Part shown: piece after piece, positions 19,221-28,111 of the stretch
Layout: each line of letters opens with the position of its first letter
Numbering within the stretch: position 1 is the first letter of the stretch
Assembly: GCA_018240745.1 (NCBI GenBank)
Contig: JAFEFF010000167.1
Span: 1 to 53,957, forward strand
Source of the DNA: Pseudomonadota bacterium
Lineage (GTDB): Bacteria; Pseudomonadota; Alphaproteobacteria; Reyranellales; Reyranellaceae
DNA: 53,957 bases
Reading direction: 5' to 3'
Position numbers and translations under genes: made by a program
Notes under the pieces: model-generated
What the model saw: only the letters and a program-made list of their open reading frames with translations
The model's database searches: none
What the model was told of the DNA's origin: nothing

Positions 19221-20227
19221 TTCACGACCATGCGGTCGGCCTTGGGCGGCAGATACTTGTTGGTGAACACCTTGTCGACCGCCGGCGTCACCGGCAGCCC
19301 GAAGGCTTCGGAGACCAGCTTGACGGACTTCTCGAAGCGCACCGGATCGACGTCGCCCATGCCGTTGGCCTTGACGTAGGGCGTCAGGATGTTGGTCTGC
19401 AGCGCGATCTGCAACCGCTCGGTCTCGAGCGCCTCGTCGATCAGCGGGTCCTTCTTCTTGGCGGCGGCGATGCCGAGCCTGTTGTCGGCGATCACGTCCT
19501 TCCAGCCCTTGAGGGTGGCCGCGATGAAACCCTTCACCGCCTTCTCGTTCTTGGCCATCTCGGGCGAGATGACGATGCCGTTGCTGTAGACATCCATGCC
19601 GAAGTCGACGTAGCGCATGGCGACGATGTCGTCGAACTTCACGCCGCGCGCCTTGAGGTCGAGCATCGACGAGAAGTAGTGGCCGGAGATGAAATCGACC
19701 GAGCCCTGCACCAGGCTCTGCTCGCGCAACTGCGGCGTCAGGTTGACGTGCTCCCACTTGGAGATGCCGTTCAGCTTGGCGAAGGCCGGGAACAGGCGGA
19801 ACGAGGCGTCGAACACCGGCGCGCCGAGCTTCTTGCCATTCAGATCCTTGGGCTCCTTGATGCCGCTCTTCTTCAGCGCATAGACCCCGAACGGCGCAAA
19901 GTCGTACGTCATGAACACGCAGAGCACTTCCTTGCCCGGATTCTTGGCATTGTACTCGATGGTCGAGTTCACGTCGGCGAAGCCGATCTGGTAGGCGCCG
20001 GTGGCGACGCGCTGCACCGCTCCGGCCGAGCCCTGGCCGGGATCCATCGTGACGTCGAGGCCCTCGGCCTTGTAGTAGCCTCTGTCCAGGGCCACCAGGA
20101 ACGGCGAGGTCGGGCCCTGGAAGACCCAGTCGAGGGTGAATTTGATCGGCGTCTGCGCCGCTGCCGAGCCGATTCCCATGGCCAGCGCGATGGCGGCCGC
20201 AGCCAGTCCCTTGGCGATCCTGTTCAT
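19217..20227 (-). CDS. ABC transporter substrate-binding protein (NMT1/THI5-like)
   Basis: A 336-residue periplasmic receptor. It starts at ATG 20227 with AGAGGGG about 7 nt upstream, and residues 1-24 are a Sec signal peptide ending AAA. The mature protein opens with PIKFTLDWVFQGPTSPFLVALDRGYY, the typical beginning of the NMT1/THI5/SsuA-like group that binds pyrimidine precursors, sulfonates or aromatic amides. It is the first gene of the importer operon. The ligand cannot be read from sequence; TLDW near the N-terminus resembles the thiamine-precursor group. Confidence 0.9.
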   Translation of the reverse strand: MNRIAKGLAAAAIALAMGIGSAAAQTPIKFTLDWVFQGPTSPFLVALDRGYYKAEGLDVTMDPGQGSAGAVQRVATGAYQIGFADVNSTIEYNAKNPGKEVLCVFMTYDFAPFGVYALKKSGIKEPKDLNGKKLGAPVFDASFRLFPAFAKLNGISKWEHVNLTPQLREQSLVQGSVDFISGHYFSSMLDLKARGVKFDDIVAMRYVDFGMDVYSNGIVISPEMAKNEKAVKGFIAATLKGWKDVIADNRLGIAAAKKKDPLIDEALETERLQIALQTNILTPYVKANGMGDVDPVRFEKSVKLVSEAFGLPVTPAVDKVFTNKYLPPKADRMVVK

Positions 20228-20291
20228 CGATGTCCCCTCTTGTCCCTGCGGCCGACTCTTAGGCGGCCCAAACGCGCCCGCCAAGGGGATA

Positions 20292-22052
20292 TCAGGCAGA
20301 TTCTATGCCAGCGCGCTGAGTTGCCACGAGGCTGGAGAACACGCCGCCGCGCTCGATCAGCTCGGCGTAGGTGCCGTGTTCGGCCATCTTGCCGTGCTCC
20401 AGAACCACGACCTGGTCGGCGTCGCGGATGGTCGACAGCCGGTGAGCGATCACGAAGGTGGTCCGGCCCGCCATCAAGGCCTTGAGCGCCTTCTGGATGC
20501 GCGCCTCGGTCACCGCGTCGAGCGCGCTGGTCGCCTCGTCGAGGATCAGGATCGGCGGGTCCTTGAGCAGCGCGCGCGCGATCGCCAGCCGCTGCCGTTC
20601 GCCGCCCGACAGGGTGGTGCCGCGCTCGCCTACCAGGGTGTCGTAGCCGTGCGGCTGACTCATGATGAAGTCGTGCGCCTCGGCAAGCCTGGCCGCCGCC
20701 TCGATCTCGGCCTGCGTGGCGTCGGGCTTGCCGATGCGCAGGTTGTCGGCGATCGAGCGGTAGAACATCGTCGAATCCTGGAACACCACGCCGATGTTGC
20801 GGCGGAGCGAGGAGAGCTTGATGTCGCGATGGTCCATGCCGTCGACCCGGATGATCCCGGACTGCGGGTCCCACATGCGGTGCAGCAGCGACAGCGCCGT
20901 GCTCTTGCCGGCGCCGGTGGGACCGACGAAGGCCACCGTCTTGCCGGCCGGCACGTGCAGGGTGAAATGCTGCAGCGCCGGGCGCAGGCCGTCGTAGGAG
21001 AAGCTCACATCCTCGAAGTCGATGTCGCCCCTGGCGCGGCCGATGTCCTTGCCGCCGGGCCTGTCGATCACCGTCGACTGGTGATCGAGCACGCGGAAGA
21101 AGTCGGCCAGCGCCGGCATCTGGAAGAAGACGCGGCTGACGAAGCCCGAGGCCTGGTCCATGCGGCCGATCAGCATGGTGGCGAATCCCATGAAGCTCAC
21201 GATCTCGCCCGCGGTCGCCTGGCCCTGGGTGTAGAGCCAGGTGCCGAGCACGAAGATCAGGATCACGGTGATGGTCGAGGCGGCGCGGGTCAGCACCGAC
21301 AGCAGCGCCCACCAGTTCAGCACCGGATACTGCGCCTCGAGCGTGCGGCGGATGATGCCCTGGATGGCGCCGGCCTCGGCGCCCAGCCGCACGAAGCTCT
21401 GGATCAGGTGGATGTTGCCCAAGGCGTCGCCGGCGCGGCCGGCGAGCTCGCTGTGATACTCCTCGACCTGCGCCTGCAGCCGGTCGGTCTTGCCGACCAC
21501 GAAGGCGTTGGCGACGGCGAAGAAGATGATCAGCACGATCAGCAGGGCGGCAAGCTGCCAGTTCATGAAGATGCTGAGCGGCAGCATGATGAACAGCGCC
21601 ACGAAGGTGGCGAGGTTCTCGCGGAAGAAGCTCAGCCAGATGCCGAACAGGTGGTCGACGCCGGTCAGCATGATCTTGAGCAGCCGGCCGGAATGCTGGG
21701 CATTGTGGAACGCGAAGGGCAGCGCCAGCACGTGCTCGAAATAGGTCGCCATGGCGCCGAGCCGGCGGCGGTGCGCCATGCGGTCGGCCTGCAGGGAGAC
21801 GATGATGTTGGCGCCGATGCCGCCGATGCCGACGACCGCCCAGATCACCAGCAGCTGCTTGGCGGCGTGCCAGAGATCGGTCGTGCTCCGGCGCTGGGCG
21901 TTCGACAGCAGGTCGACGACGCGGCCCAGCAGCACCGGCTCGTAGAACTGCAGCGCCGCCACCGCGACGTTGGCGAAAGCCAGGGTGATCGCCAGCTTTC
22001 GCTCGTCGCGCAGCAGTCCCAGGACCCGACCGTAGACGCGGAAGAATTCCAT
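20292..22052 (-). CDS. NdvA-like ABC exporter (fused permease-ATPase)
   Basis: A 586-residue half-transporter: six-helix type 1 exporter domain (residues 1-320) followed by an ATPase with Walker A GPTGAGKST (377-385), signature LSGGERQR (481-488) and Walker B ILILDEAT (501-508). Length and segments such as the EAQYPVLNWWAL region (239-250) match the Rhizobium cyclic beta-1,2-glucan exporter NdvA as I recall its sequence. The adjacent window contains no glucan synthase (NdvB), so the exported molecule could be another glycan or lipid. It stands alone, 64 nt upstream of the importer operon in the same direction. Confidence 0.85.
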   Translation of the reverse strand: MEFFRVYGRVLGLLRDERKLAITLAFANVAVAALQFYEPVLLGRVVDLLSNAQRRSTTDLWHAAKQLLVIWAVVGIGGIGANIIVSLQADRMAHRRRLGAMATYFEHVLALPFAFHNAQHSGRLLKIMLTGVDHLFGIWLSFFRENLATFVALFIMLPLSIFMNWQLAALLIVLIIFFAVANAFVVGKTDRLQAQVEEYHSELAGRAGDALGNIHLIQSFVRLGAEAGAIQGIIRRTLEAQYPVLNWWALLSVLTRAASTITVILIFVLGTWLYTQGQATAGEIVSFMGFATMLIGRMDQASGFVSRVFFQMPALADFFRVLDHQSTVIDRPGGKDIGRARGDIDFEDVSFSYDGLRPALQHFTLHVPAGKTVAFVGPTGAGKSTALSLLHRMWDPQSGIIRVDGMDHRDIKLSSLRRNIGVVFQDSTMFYRSIADNLRIGKPDATQAEIEAAARLAEAHDFIMSQPHGYDTLVGERGTTLSGGERQRLAIARALLKDPPILILDEATSALDAVTEARIQKALKALMAGRTTFVIAHRLSTIRDADQVVVLEHGKMAEHGTYAELIERGGVFSSLVATQRAGIESA

Positions 22053-22072
22053 GTCCGCGTCAGCCCGACCTC

Positions 22073-22148
22073 GGTGTCATCCCGAGCAAAGCGAGGGATC
22101 TTTGATCGGCGCCGGCCAAGGATCCCTCGCTCCGCTCGGGATGACACC
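22073..22148. repeat. Dispersed palindromic repeat, complete copy
   Basis: Two 28-bp arms (22073-22100 and 22121-22148) beginning GGTGTCATCCCGAGC are inverted with two mismatches around a 20-bp spacer. It fills the spacer between the M20 amidohydrolase and the NdvA-like gene. Elements with the GTCATCCCGAGC...GCGAGGGATC words are widespread in alphaproteobacterial intergenic DNA; a half copy lies at 231-258. Confidence 0.85.
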
Positions 22149-22171
22149 ATGTGTCGGCCAACGCCATCATG

Positions 22172-23347
22172 CTATCCGGTCTTCCGGTCGCCGAGGAAGC
22201 GCTCGACGGTCTTGACGAAGAAGCTGATCCCGAACGGGATCGCCATGTCGTTGAAGTCGTAGCGAGGGTTGTGGAGGTTGATCGCCTCGCTGCCGCCGTT
22301 GCCCAGCATCACCATCGCGCCCGGCACCTTCTCCAGCATGTAGGAGAAGTCCTCCGCGCCCATGCTCGGCTTGACGTTGTCGCGCACGTTGCCGGCGCCG
22401 CAGACATCGGCTGCGACCTCGATCGCGAACTTGACCTTCTCCGGGTTGTTGACCGTCGGCGGATAGCCCGGCCGATGCTCGACCTCGATCTGCACCCCGT
22501 ACATCTGCGCGGCGCCGTCGCAGACCTCCTTGATGCGCTTCTGGATCAGCTTGCGGTTCTCCGGCGTGGTCGTCCGGGTGGTGCCGCCGATATGCGCCTC
22601 GCCCGGGATGACGTTGTAGGCCGAGCCCGCCTTGAAGAAGCCGACGGTGACGACGGCCGCCTCCTGCGGGTCGACGTTGCGGGCGACGATCGACTGCAGC
22701 GACGTCACGATGCTGGCGCCGGCCACCATGGGATCGATCGTGGTATGCGGATGCGCGGCGTGGCCGCCCTTGCCGGTGATGCGGATGTCCCAGCGGTCGG
22801 CCGCGGCGAGCAGCGGGCCGGGGCGCGAGACGATGTGACCGAGCGGCACGCCCGGCTTGTTGTGGATCGCGAACACCGCATCGCAGGGGAATTTCTCGAA
22901 CAGGCCGTCCTCGATCATCGCCTTGCCGCCGCCGCCCCCTTCCTCGGCCGGCTGGAAGATGAAGTGGACCGCGCCCTCGAAGTTCCGGGCCTCGCTCAGC
23001 ACCTTGGCGGCGCCCAGCAGCATCGCGGTATGGCCGTCATGGCCGCAGGCGTGCATGCGGCCCGGAGTCTGCGAGCGATGCTCGAAATCGTTCCTCTCGT
23101 CCATCGGCAGGCAGTCCATGTCCGCTCGCAAACCGATGGCCTTCAACGAGTTGCCCTTGCGCAGGGTTCCGACCAGGCCGGTCTTGCCCAGGCCACGCGT
23201 GACCTCGAGGCCCCACTCCTGAAGCTTGCTGGCGACGATGTCGGAGGTCCGGGTCTCCTGGTAGGCGAGCTCGGGATGGGCGTGGATGTCGCGACGGATG
23301 GCGGTGATCTCGCCCTGGATCTCGAGGGCACGCGGCAGGACTGACAT
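22172..23347 (-). CDS. M20 family amidohydrolase (hippurate hydrolase-like)
   Basis: A 391-residue zinc-dependent amidase of the HipO/AbgB/IAA-amino-acid hydrolase group. Metal-binding and catalytic residues are visible: C101 and H103 in HACGHDGH, E135-E136 in QPAEEGGGG, H162 in FAIHNKP, and the lid-domain GKGGHAAHPHTTIDP. It removes acyl groups from N-acyl amino acids or similar amides in the cytoplasm. It is transcribed away from, and lies just after, the AsnC/Lrp gene in the same direction (26 nt gap), so the two may be co-transcribed. Confidence 0.92.
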   Translation of the reverse strand: MSVLPRALEIQGEITAIRRDIHAHPELAYQETRTSDIVASKLQEWGLEVTRGLGKTGLVGTLRKGNSLKAIGLRADMDCLPMDERNDFEHRSQTPGRMHACGHDGHTAMLLGAAKVLSEARNFEGAVHFIFQPAEEGGGGGKAMIEDGLFEKFPCDAVFAIHNKPGVPLGHIVSRPGPLLAAADRWDIRITGKGGHAAHPHTTIDPMVAGASIVTSLQSIVARNVDPQEAAVVTVGFFKAGSAYNVIPGEAHIGGTTRTTTPENRKLIQKRIKEVCDGAAQMYGVQIEVEHRPGYPPTVNNPEKVKFAIEVAADVCGAGNVRDNVKPSMGAEDFSYMLEKVPGAMVMLGNGGSEAINLHNPRYDFNDMAIPFGISFFVKTVERFLGDRKTG

Positions 23348-23373
23348 GATGACTCCGGTTCGAGGTGACCGCG

Positions 23374-23850
23374 CTACTTTAGCCGCGGAGCGGGCGCCCA
23401 TGCGAGATCGCTCTTGATCGCCTGCATGATGAAGGACGAGCGCGTGCCTTTTACACCCGGCATGCGCAACAAGGCCTTGAGCGCGAAATCGCTGAAGCTC
23501 GCGAGATCGGTGGCGAACACATGGAGCAGGAAATCCATGTCGCCGGTCACCGCATAGCAGGCCACCACCTCCGGCCGCGCGCGGATCGCCGCCTCGAAGG
23601 CTTCGACGGTCTTTTCCGAGTGATCCTCGAGGGTCACCTCGACCAGCGCCTGCAGCTCGAAGCCCATTGCCGCCGGCGACACCAGCGCCGCGTAGCGCGC
23701 GATGAGACCCTCCTCCTCCAGCCGCTTCACCCTCCGCTGGCAGGGCGTCGCCGACAGGCCGACCCGGTCGGCTAGGTCGACTATGGGCAGCCGCCCCTCG
23801 GCCTGCAGCGCGGCAATTATCTTCCTGTCGATTTCGTCGAGGGTGGTCAT
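23374..23850 (-). CDS. Lrp/AsnC family transcriptional regulator
   Basis: A 158-residue regulator with an N-terminal HTH (LDEIDRKIIAALQ, VDLADRVGLSATP) and a RAM domain (ARPEVVACYAVTGDMDFL). Start ATG 23850 is preferred; ATG 23868 would add six residues. It is divergent from phenylalanine hydroxylase with 106 bp between starts, so it probably controls aromatic amino-acid breakdown, as known for AsnC-type proteins next to phhA or tyrosine catabolic genes in other proteobacteria. It shares family and layout with the regulator at 322-783 but is not a recent duplicate. Confidence 0.93.
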   Translation of the reverse strand: MTTLDEIDRKIIAALQAEGRLPIVDLADRVGLSATPCQRRVKRLEEEGLIARYAALVSPAAMGFELQALVEVTLEDHSEKTVEAFEAAIRARPEVVACYAVTGDMDFLLHVFATDLASFSDFALKALLRMPGVKGTRSSFIMQAIKSDLAWAPAPRLK

Positions 23851-23956
23851 TTTCCCTCCGAATGGCAAGGTTCCTGGAGTTTATCACCAAAGATAGGACT
23901 TTCGCCGCCCAACTTCGCGGAGATTCACTCGGAGGTCCGGACCCATATTTCACAGC
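23851..23956. promoter_or_regulatory. Divergent promoter region of asnC/lrp-type gene and phhA
   Basis: A 106-bp spacer, locally AT-rich around 23878-23910, lies between the two divergent starts. Lrp-type proteins bind such regions in several weak sites. I see no single strong palindrome. Confidence 0.4.
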
Positions 23957-24703
23957 ATGGATACCGTCCTCTCCGCGGCCGGGCTGCGTGGCGACTACAG
24001 CTTCATGGCGCCCGACTGGACCGTGCCGCAGCCCGGCGACTATTCGGCCGAGGATCAGGCCGTGTGGCGGTTGCTGGTCGAGCGCCAAACCAGTCTTGCA
24101 AAGCAGTTCGCCTGCGCGGAGTTCCTGAAGGGCCTCGAGACGCTCGGCATCGGCGACGAGATTCCCGACTTCGACGCGGTGAACGCCAGGCTCGAGGCGC
24201 TGACCGGCTGGAAGGTCGTCGGCGTGCCAGGCCTGATCCCCGACGCGGTGTTCTACGACCACCTCGCCAACCGGCGATTTCCCGTGACCGTCTGGATCCG
24301 CAAGCGCTCCGAGCTCGACTACCTGGTCGAGCCTGACCTGTTCCACGATTTCTTCGGCCACGTGCCGCTGCTCAGCAATCCGGTGTTCGCCGACTACATG
24401 CAGCGCTATGGCCAGCGCGCGATGGAAGCCGGCGCGCACATCGACCTTCTCGCCCGCCTCTACTGGTACACCGTCGAGTTCGGCCTGATCCGCACCGCCG
24501 ATGGACTCAAGATCTACGGCGCCGGCATTCTCTCCTCGGCGAAGGAGGTGCGGCACGCGATCGAGGGCGACGTCGAACGTCTGCCGTTCGAGGCCGCCAG
24601 GGTCATGCGTCGGCCCTACGAGATCGACAAGCTGCAGAACACCTACTTCGTGCTCGACGACTTCCGCCAGCTGTTCGAGGCGGCCGACACCCGCGTCGCC
24701 TAG
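23957..24703 (+). CDS. phhA: Phenylalanine 4-monooxygenase
   Basis: A 248-residue bacterial phenylalanine hydroxylase that converts L-Phe to L-Tyr using tetrahydrobiopterin and non-haem iron. The iron ligands are H130 and H135 in LFHDFFGHVPLL and E174 in YWYTVEFGL, all conserved. It has only the catalytic domain, as usual for bacteria (260-300 residues), and lacks the regulatory ACT domain. The divergent AsnC/Lrp gene is the likely regulator. No phhB (pterin dehydratase) is adjacent. A GC-rich hairpin follows the stop codon. Confidence 0.96.
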   Translation: MDTVLSAAGLRGDYSFMAPDWTVPQPGDYSAEDQAVWRLLVERQTSLAKQFACAEFLKGLETLGIGDEIPDFDAVNARLEALTGWKVVGVPGLIPDAVFYDHLANRRFPVTVWIRKRSELDYLVEPDLFHDFFGHVPLLSNPVFADYMQRYGQRAMEAGAHIDLLARLYWYTVEFGLIRTADGLKIYGAGILSSAKEVRHAIEGDVERLPFEAARVMRRPYEIDKLQNTYFVLDDFRQLFEAADTRVA

Positions 24704-24704
24704 A

Positions 24705-24732
24705 GTCCACGGGAGTCCACTCCCGTGTGGAC
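24705..24732 (+). terminator. Hairpin after phhA
   Basis: GTCCACGGGAGT pairs with ACTCCCGTGTGGAC (one bulged T) around a 2-nt loop, starting one base after the phhA stop. There is no clear T-run. A GAGTCCACGAATCC fragment repeats part of it at 24770-24785. Confidence 0.6.
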
Positions 24733-25007
24733 CGGTTGGATGCCGATGGCACAAGGATTTTTGGCCCGGAGTCCACGAATCCACCGACTCTCGACACCCG
24801 AAAAAACACCCCTCTTTCCCGCGGGGGTCGAAGGCAGCAAAGGGCGCAATGCGACTGACCATGCGCTCCACCCTGCACCATCGCGCGCCGAACACCTATT
24901 ACGGGCAATGGCTCGACGATTTACAGGGCTTTAGGGGCTCGAATCGGGGGGCCAATGCCCGCAACGCGACTCGGCAAAGAGCGCTTATCCACAGGCTTTT
25001 CGCCACG
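24733..25007. other. Non-coding stretch, no feature identified
   Basis: No convincing ORF, tRNA or known RNA is seen between the phhA hairpin and the stop codon of the CoA-ligase gene. The stretch has lower GC than its surroundings and a few A- and G-runs. A T-loop-like GGCTCGAATC at about 24937 lacks the rest of a tRNA. Confidence 0.5.
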
Positions 25008-27092
25008 TCATGTCACGACCAGCCCGTCGACGGCGACCACGCCGTCGCTCTTCACCAGCAGCGGATTGATCTCGGCTTCCGCGATCGCGGCAAACGCCGG
25101 ATGGGCCAATGCGGAGAATGCGGAAATCGCGCGAGCAAGCGCGGCGACATCGCCCTTCGGCAGGTTGCGATAACCGCGGATCGTGGCGAGACCCTTGACC
25201 TCGCCGATCATCGCCATCGCTTCCGCCTCGTCGACCGGGGCGAGGCGCGTCGCGGCGTCCTTGTAGATCTCGGCCAGCACGCCGCCCAGGCCGACGGTGA
25301 TCGTCGGCCCCACCAATGGATCGCGGCGGAAACCCAGGATCACCTCGGCCAGACCGCGCTCCATCTTCTGCACCAGGAAGCCGTCGAGCTTCGCAGCGGG
25401 CGCATGCGCCTTGACGCGCTTCTCCATCTCGCGTGCCGCGACCGAAGCGGTCTGGCCGTCGGGCAGGCCGAGCGCGACGCCGCCGGCCTCGGTCTTGTGC
25501 GCGATGTCGGCCGACAGGATCTTGAGCGCGACCGGCGCGCCGACCGCCTCGACCGCCGCTGCCACACGCCGCGCGTCGGGCACTGCCATCGACTTGGCCA
25601 CCGGCACGCCGAGGGCTGCGAACAGCGCCGTGGCCTTGCGTTCGTCGAAGCCGTTGCGGCCGGCCTCGAGCGCTTCACGCGCGGCGTTCGACGGTTCCGC
25701 GAGCTTCGGCTCGGGCTGCGGCGTCGGCCGCAGCAGGCAGAGCGCCATCGCCTCGGCGCACGACTCGGGATGGCGGAACGCCGGCACGCCGGCCGCCGTC
25801 AGCAGGGCGAGCGACTTCTCGGCGGCCGGCGTCAGCGACACCGCGAACGGCTTCTTCGAGCCGGCGAACTTCAGCAAGGGCTCGACCGCCAGCTCCGGGT
25901 TGAACTGCGCCGAGGAGCCGACGACGAAGATCGCCGCGTCGTTGCCGTCGTCGGCCAGCAGCCGCTCGATCGTGCCCGACACGATCTCGGGCTTGGCGCC
26001 GGCCAGCGTGAGGTCGACCAGCTTGCCCTCCCCCGCCGCGATGCCGAGCGGCTTCAGCCAATCGACCAGCGCTCGCGGCGGATCGGCTATTTCGAGCCCG
26101 GACATTGCCATGTTGTCGACGACCATCGCCGCGCCGCCGCCGGTCGTGGTGGCGACCGCGACCCGCTTGCCGCCCCTCTGTCCCATGGGCGCCGGCGGCC
26201 GGTCGACCAGCAACGCCGGCACGTCGACCAGCGATTCGAACATCGACACGCGGGCGATGCCATGGCGTTGGCAGAAGGCGTCAAAGGTCGCGTCCGAGCC
26301 GGCGATCGCACCGGTGTGCGACCTGGCGAGCTCCTGGCCGATGTCGGAGCGGCCGAGCTTGTAGGCGACCACCGGCTTGCCCGCCGCATGCGCCCGCCGC
26401 GCCGCGCGCGCCAGCCGCTCGTTGTCGCGCAGGGTCTCCATGAACAGCAGGATCGCCTTGGTCTTGGGGTCGTCGACCAGCAGATCGGCAATCTCGCCGA
26501 CCTTGAGATCGACCTCGTTGCCGACCGAGATCAGGCGCGAGAAACCGATGCCGCGTGCATCGGCGCGCGACAGCAGCGCGCCGATCAGGCTGCCGCTCTG
26601 GCTCACCAGCCCCCAGTTGCCGGGGCGCAGCTTGTCGACGGCGAAGGCGGCATTGGCCGTCAGCGCCATCGGCGGATCGGTGCTCACCGTGCCGATGCTG
26701 TTGGGTCCGACCAGCCGGATGCCGGTGTCCTTCACGATCCGCTCCAGCCCGTCCTGCAGCGGCGCGCCTGCAGCGCCGGCATCGGCGAAGCCTCCGGCGA
26801 GGATCGACGCCACCTTCACCCTGCGCCTTCCGCATGCCGCCAACGCCGCGACCGCGTCCTTGCCGTTCAGCAGGATGTAGGCATGGTCGATCTCGCCCGG
26901 CACGTCGTCGATCGTCTTGAAGGCCTTCACGCCGAAGATCTCGGCGCGTCCGGGATTGACCGGGATGATCTCGCCCTTGAAACCGTGCTTCTGCAGAAAG
27001 CGCTGCGGCCGCGAGGTCGTGCGCTTTTCGTCGGACGAAGCGCCGATCAGGGCGATCCGCGCGGGCTGGAACAAGGAGTCGAAGAGGCTCAT
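25008..27092 (-). CDS. ADP-forming acyl-CoA synthetase (acetate-CoA ligase family)
   Basis: A 694-residue fused NDP-forming acyl-CoA synthetase: CoA-binding domain (1-130, IALIGASSDEKR), succinyl-CoA-synthetase-alpha-like ligase domain with phospho-histidine H259 in RSHTGAIAG, a second ligase domain, and a C-terminal ATP-grasp domain (about 470-694, with the family's LKILSADIAHKTEAGGV). The enzyme makes acyl-CoA from an organic acid, ATP and CoA. The usual Cys in the GPNCxG motif is Ser here (GPNSIG). It is divergent from a Bug receptor gene with only 20 nt between starts, which suggests that the imported acid is its substrate (inference). Confidence 0.92.
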   Translation of the reverse strand: MSLFDSLFQPARIALIGASSDEKRTTSRPQRFLQKHGFKGEIIPVNPGRAEIFGVKAFKTIDDVPGEIDHAYILLNGKDAVAALAACGRRRVKVASILAGGFADAGAAGAPLQDGLERIVKDTGIRLVGPNSIGTVSTDPPMALTANAAFAVDKLRPGNWGLVSQSGSLIGALLSRADARGIGFSRLISVGNEVDLKVGEIADLLVDDPKTKAILLFMETLRDNERLARAARRAHAAGKPVVAYKLGRSDIGQELARSHTGAIAGSDATFDAFCQRHGIARVSMFESLVDVPALLVDRPPAPMGQRGGKRVAVATTTGGGAAMVVDNMAMSGLEIADPPRALVDWLKPLGIAAGEGKLVDLTLAGAKPEIVSGTIERLLADDGNDAAIFVVGSSAQFNPELAVEPLLKFAGSKKPFAVSLTPAAEKSLALLTAAGVPAFRHPESCAEAMALCLLRPTPQPEPKLAEPSNAAREALEAGRNGFDERKATALFAALGVPVAKSMAVPDARRVAAAVEAVGAPVALKILSADIAHKTEAGGVALGLPDGQTASVAAREMEKRVKAHAPAAKLDGFLVQKMERGLAEVILGFRRDPLVGPTITVGLGGVLAEIYKDAATRLAPVDEAEAMAMIGEVKGLATIRGYRNLPKGDVAALARAISAFSALAHPAFAAIAEAEINPLLVKSDGVVAVDGLVVT

Positions 27093-27112
27093 GGCGCGAG
27101 TATACTCGGGCG

Positions 27113-28087
27113 ATGCTCACGCGCCGCCGCTTGATCGCCGCATCCGCCGCCCTTGCGCTGCCGGCCCCTCTGCCGGCTCGGGCCGACGCCTGGCCGAGCA
27201 AGCCGATCAGGCTCGTGGTGCCCTATGCGCCCGGCGGCACGACCGACGTGGTCGGCCGCATGATCGGCGAGTATCTCGGCCGGCAGCTCGGCCAGAACAT
27301 CGTGGTCGAGAACCGGCCGGGCAAGGGTGCCACCATCGGCACGGCGCAGGTCGCCAAGGCGGCACCCGACGGCTACACGCTCGTGATGTCGAACGTCGCC
27401 GCGCAAGCCGTCTCGCCGGCGCTGTACGGCGACCTCGACTACGATCCGCTGCGCGACTTCGTGCACATCACGCTTGCCTCGCTCAATCCCAGCGTCCTGG
27501 TCGTGCATCCGTCGTTTCCGGCGCGCACACTGGCCGACTATATCGGCTATGCCCGCGCCAACCCCGACAAGCTCGCCTTCGCGACCTCGGGTCCCGGGTC
27601 GAGCAACCACATCCTCGGCACGCTGACCGGCCAGGTGGCCGGCATCCGGCTGGTGCACGTCCCCTATCGCGGCGCGGGACCGGCGATGCAGGACACGATC
27701 GCCGGCATCGTGCCGTCGATGTTCGATTCGCTTCCGTCGGCCGCGCCGCACATCAAGGCCGGCAAGGTGCGGGCGCTCGCGGTCAGCGGCGAGAAGCGCA
27801 GCGCCGCCTTCCCGGACGTGCCCACGATGAAGGAGTCGGGCTACCCGGCGCTCGTCTCCTACTCCTGGTTCGGCCTGTCGGCGCCGGCCAGGACGCCCGC
27901 GCCGATCGTCGAGCGCATCGCCCGCGAGATGCAGGTCGTGCTGAAATTGCCGGTGGTGGTGAAGCGCTGGGAGGAGATCGGCGCGGAATCGAGCACCATG
28001 ACGCCGGCCGAGTACGGCGCGTTCGTGAAGGCCGAACTTGAGAAGTGGTCGCCGGTGGTGAAGGCTTCCGGGGCCAAGCCCGAATAG
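27113..28087 (+). CDS. Tripartite tricarboxylate transporter receptor (Bug/TctC family)
   Basis: A 324-residue periplasmic carboxylate receptor. The N-terminus MLTRRRLIAASAALALP with arginines ahead of the hydrophobic run resembles a Tat or Sec signal, cleaved near ARA. The mature protein has the family marks WPSKPIRLVVPYAPGG, DVVGRMIGEYL and VENRPGKGA. No TctA or TctB membrane genes are adjacent; orphan Bug receptors are common in soil bacteria and may use a distant transporter or act as sensors. It is followed 24 nt later by a Rid-family gene. Confidence 0.93.
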   Translation: MLTRRRLIAASAALALPAPLPARADAWPSKPIRLVVPYAPGGTTDVVGRMIGEYLGRQLGQNIVVENRPGKGATIGTAQVAKAAPDGYTLVMSNVAAQAVSPALYGDLDYDPLRDFVHITLASLNPSVLVVHPSFPARTLADYIGYARANPDKLAFATSGPGSSNHILGTLTGQVAGIRLVHVPYRGAGPAMQDTIAGIVPSMFDSLPSAAPHIKAGKVRALAVSGEKRSAAFPDVPTMKESGYPALVSYSWFGLSAPARTPAPIVERIAREMQVVLKLPVVVKRWEEIGAESSTMTPAEYGAFVKAELEKWSPVVKASGAKPE

Positions 28088-28111
28088 GGGCCTGAACAGA
28101 GGGAGGAAGAC

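Noticed and set aside
20136..22262. 708-codon plus-strand ORF opposite the NdvA-like gene
   Set aside because: Antisense shadow; it also reads through the palindromic repeat at 22073-22148, giving the characteristic SSRAKRGIF-type translation of that repeat.
24931..24960. T-loop-like GGCTCGAATC suggesting a tRNA
   Set aside because: No acceptor stem, D-arm or anticodon arm can be built around it.
24501..27134. 877-codon plus-strand ORF opposite the acyl-CoA synthetase
   Set aside because: Arg/Gln/His/Asp-rich shadow starting in the middle of phhA; the minus-strand frame encodes an intact known enzyme.
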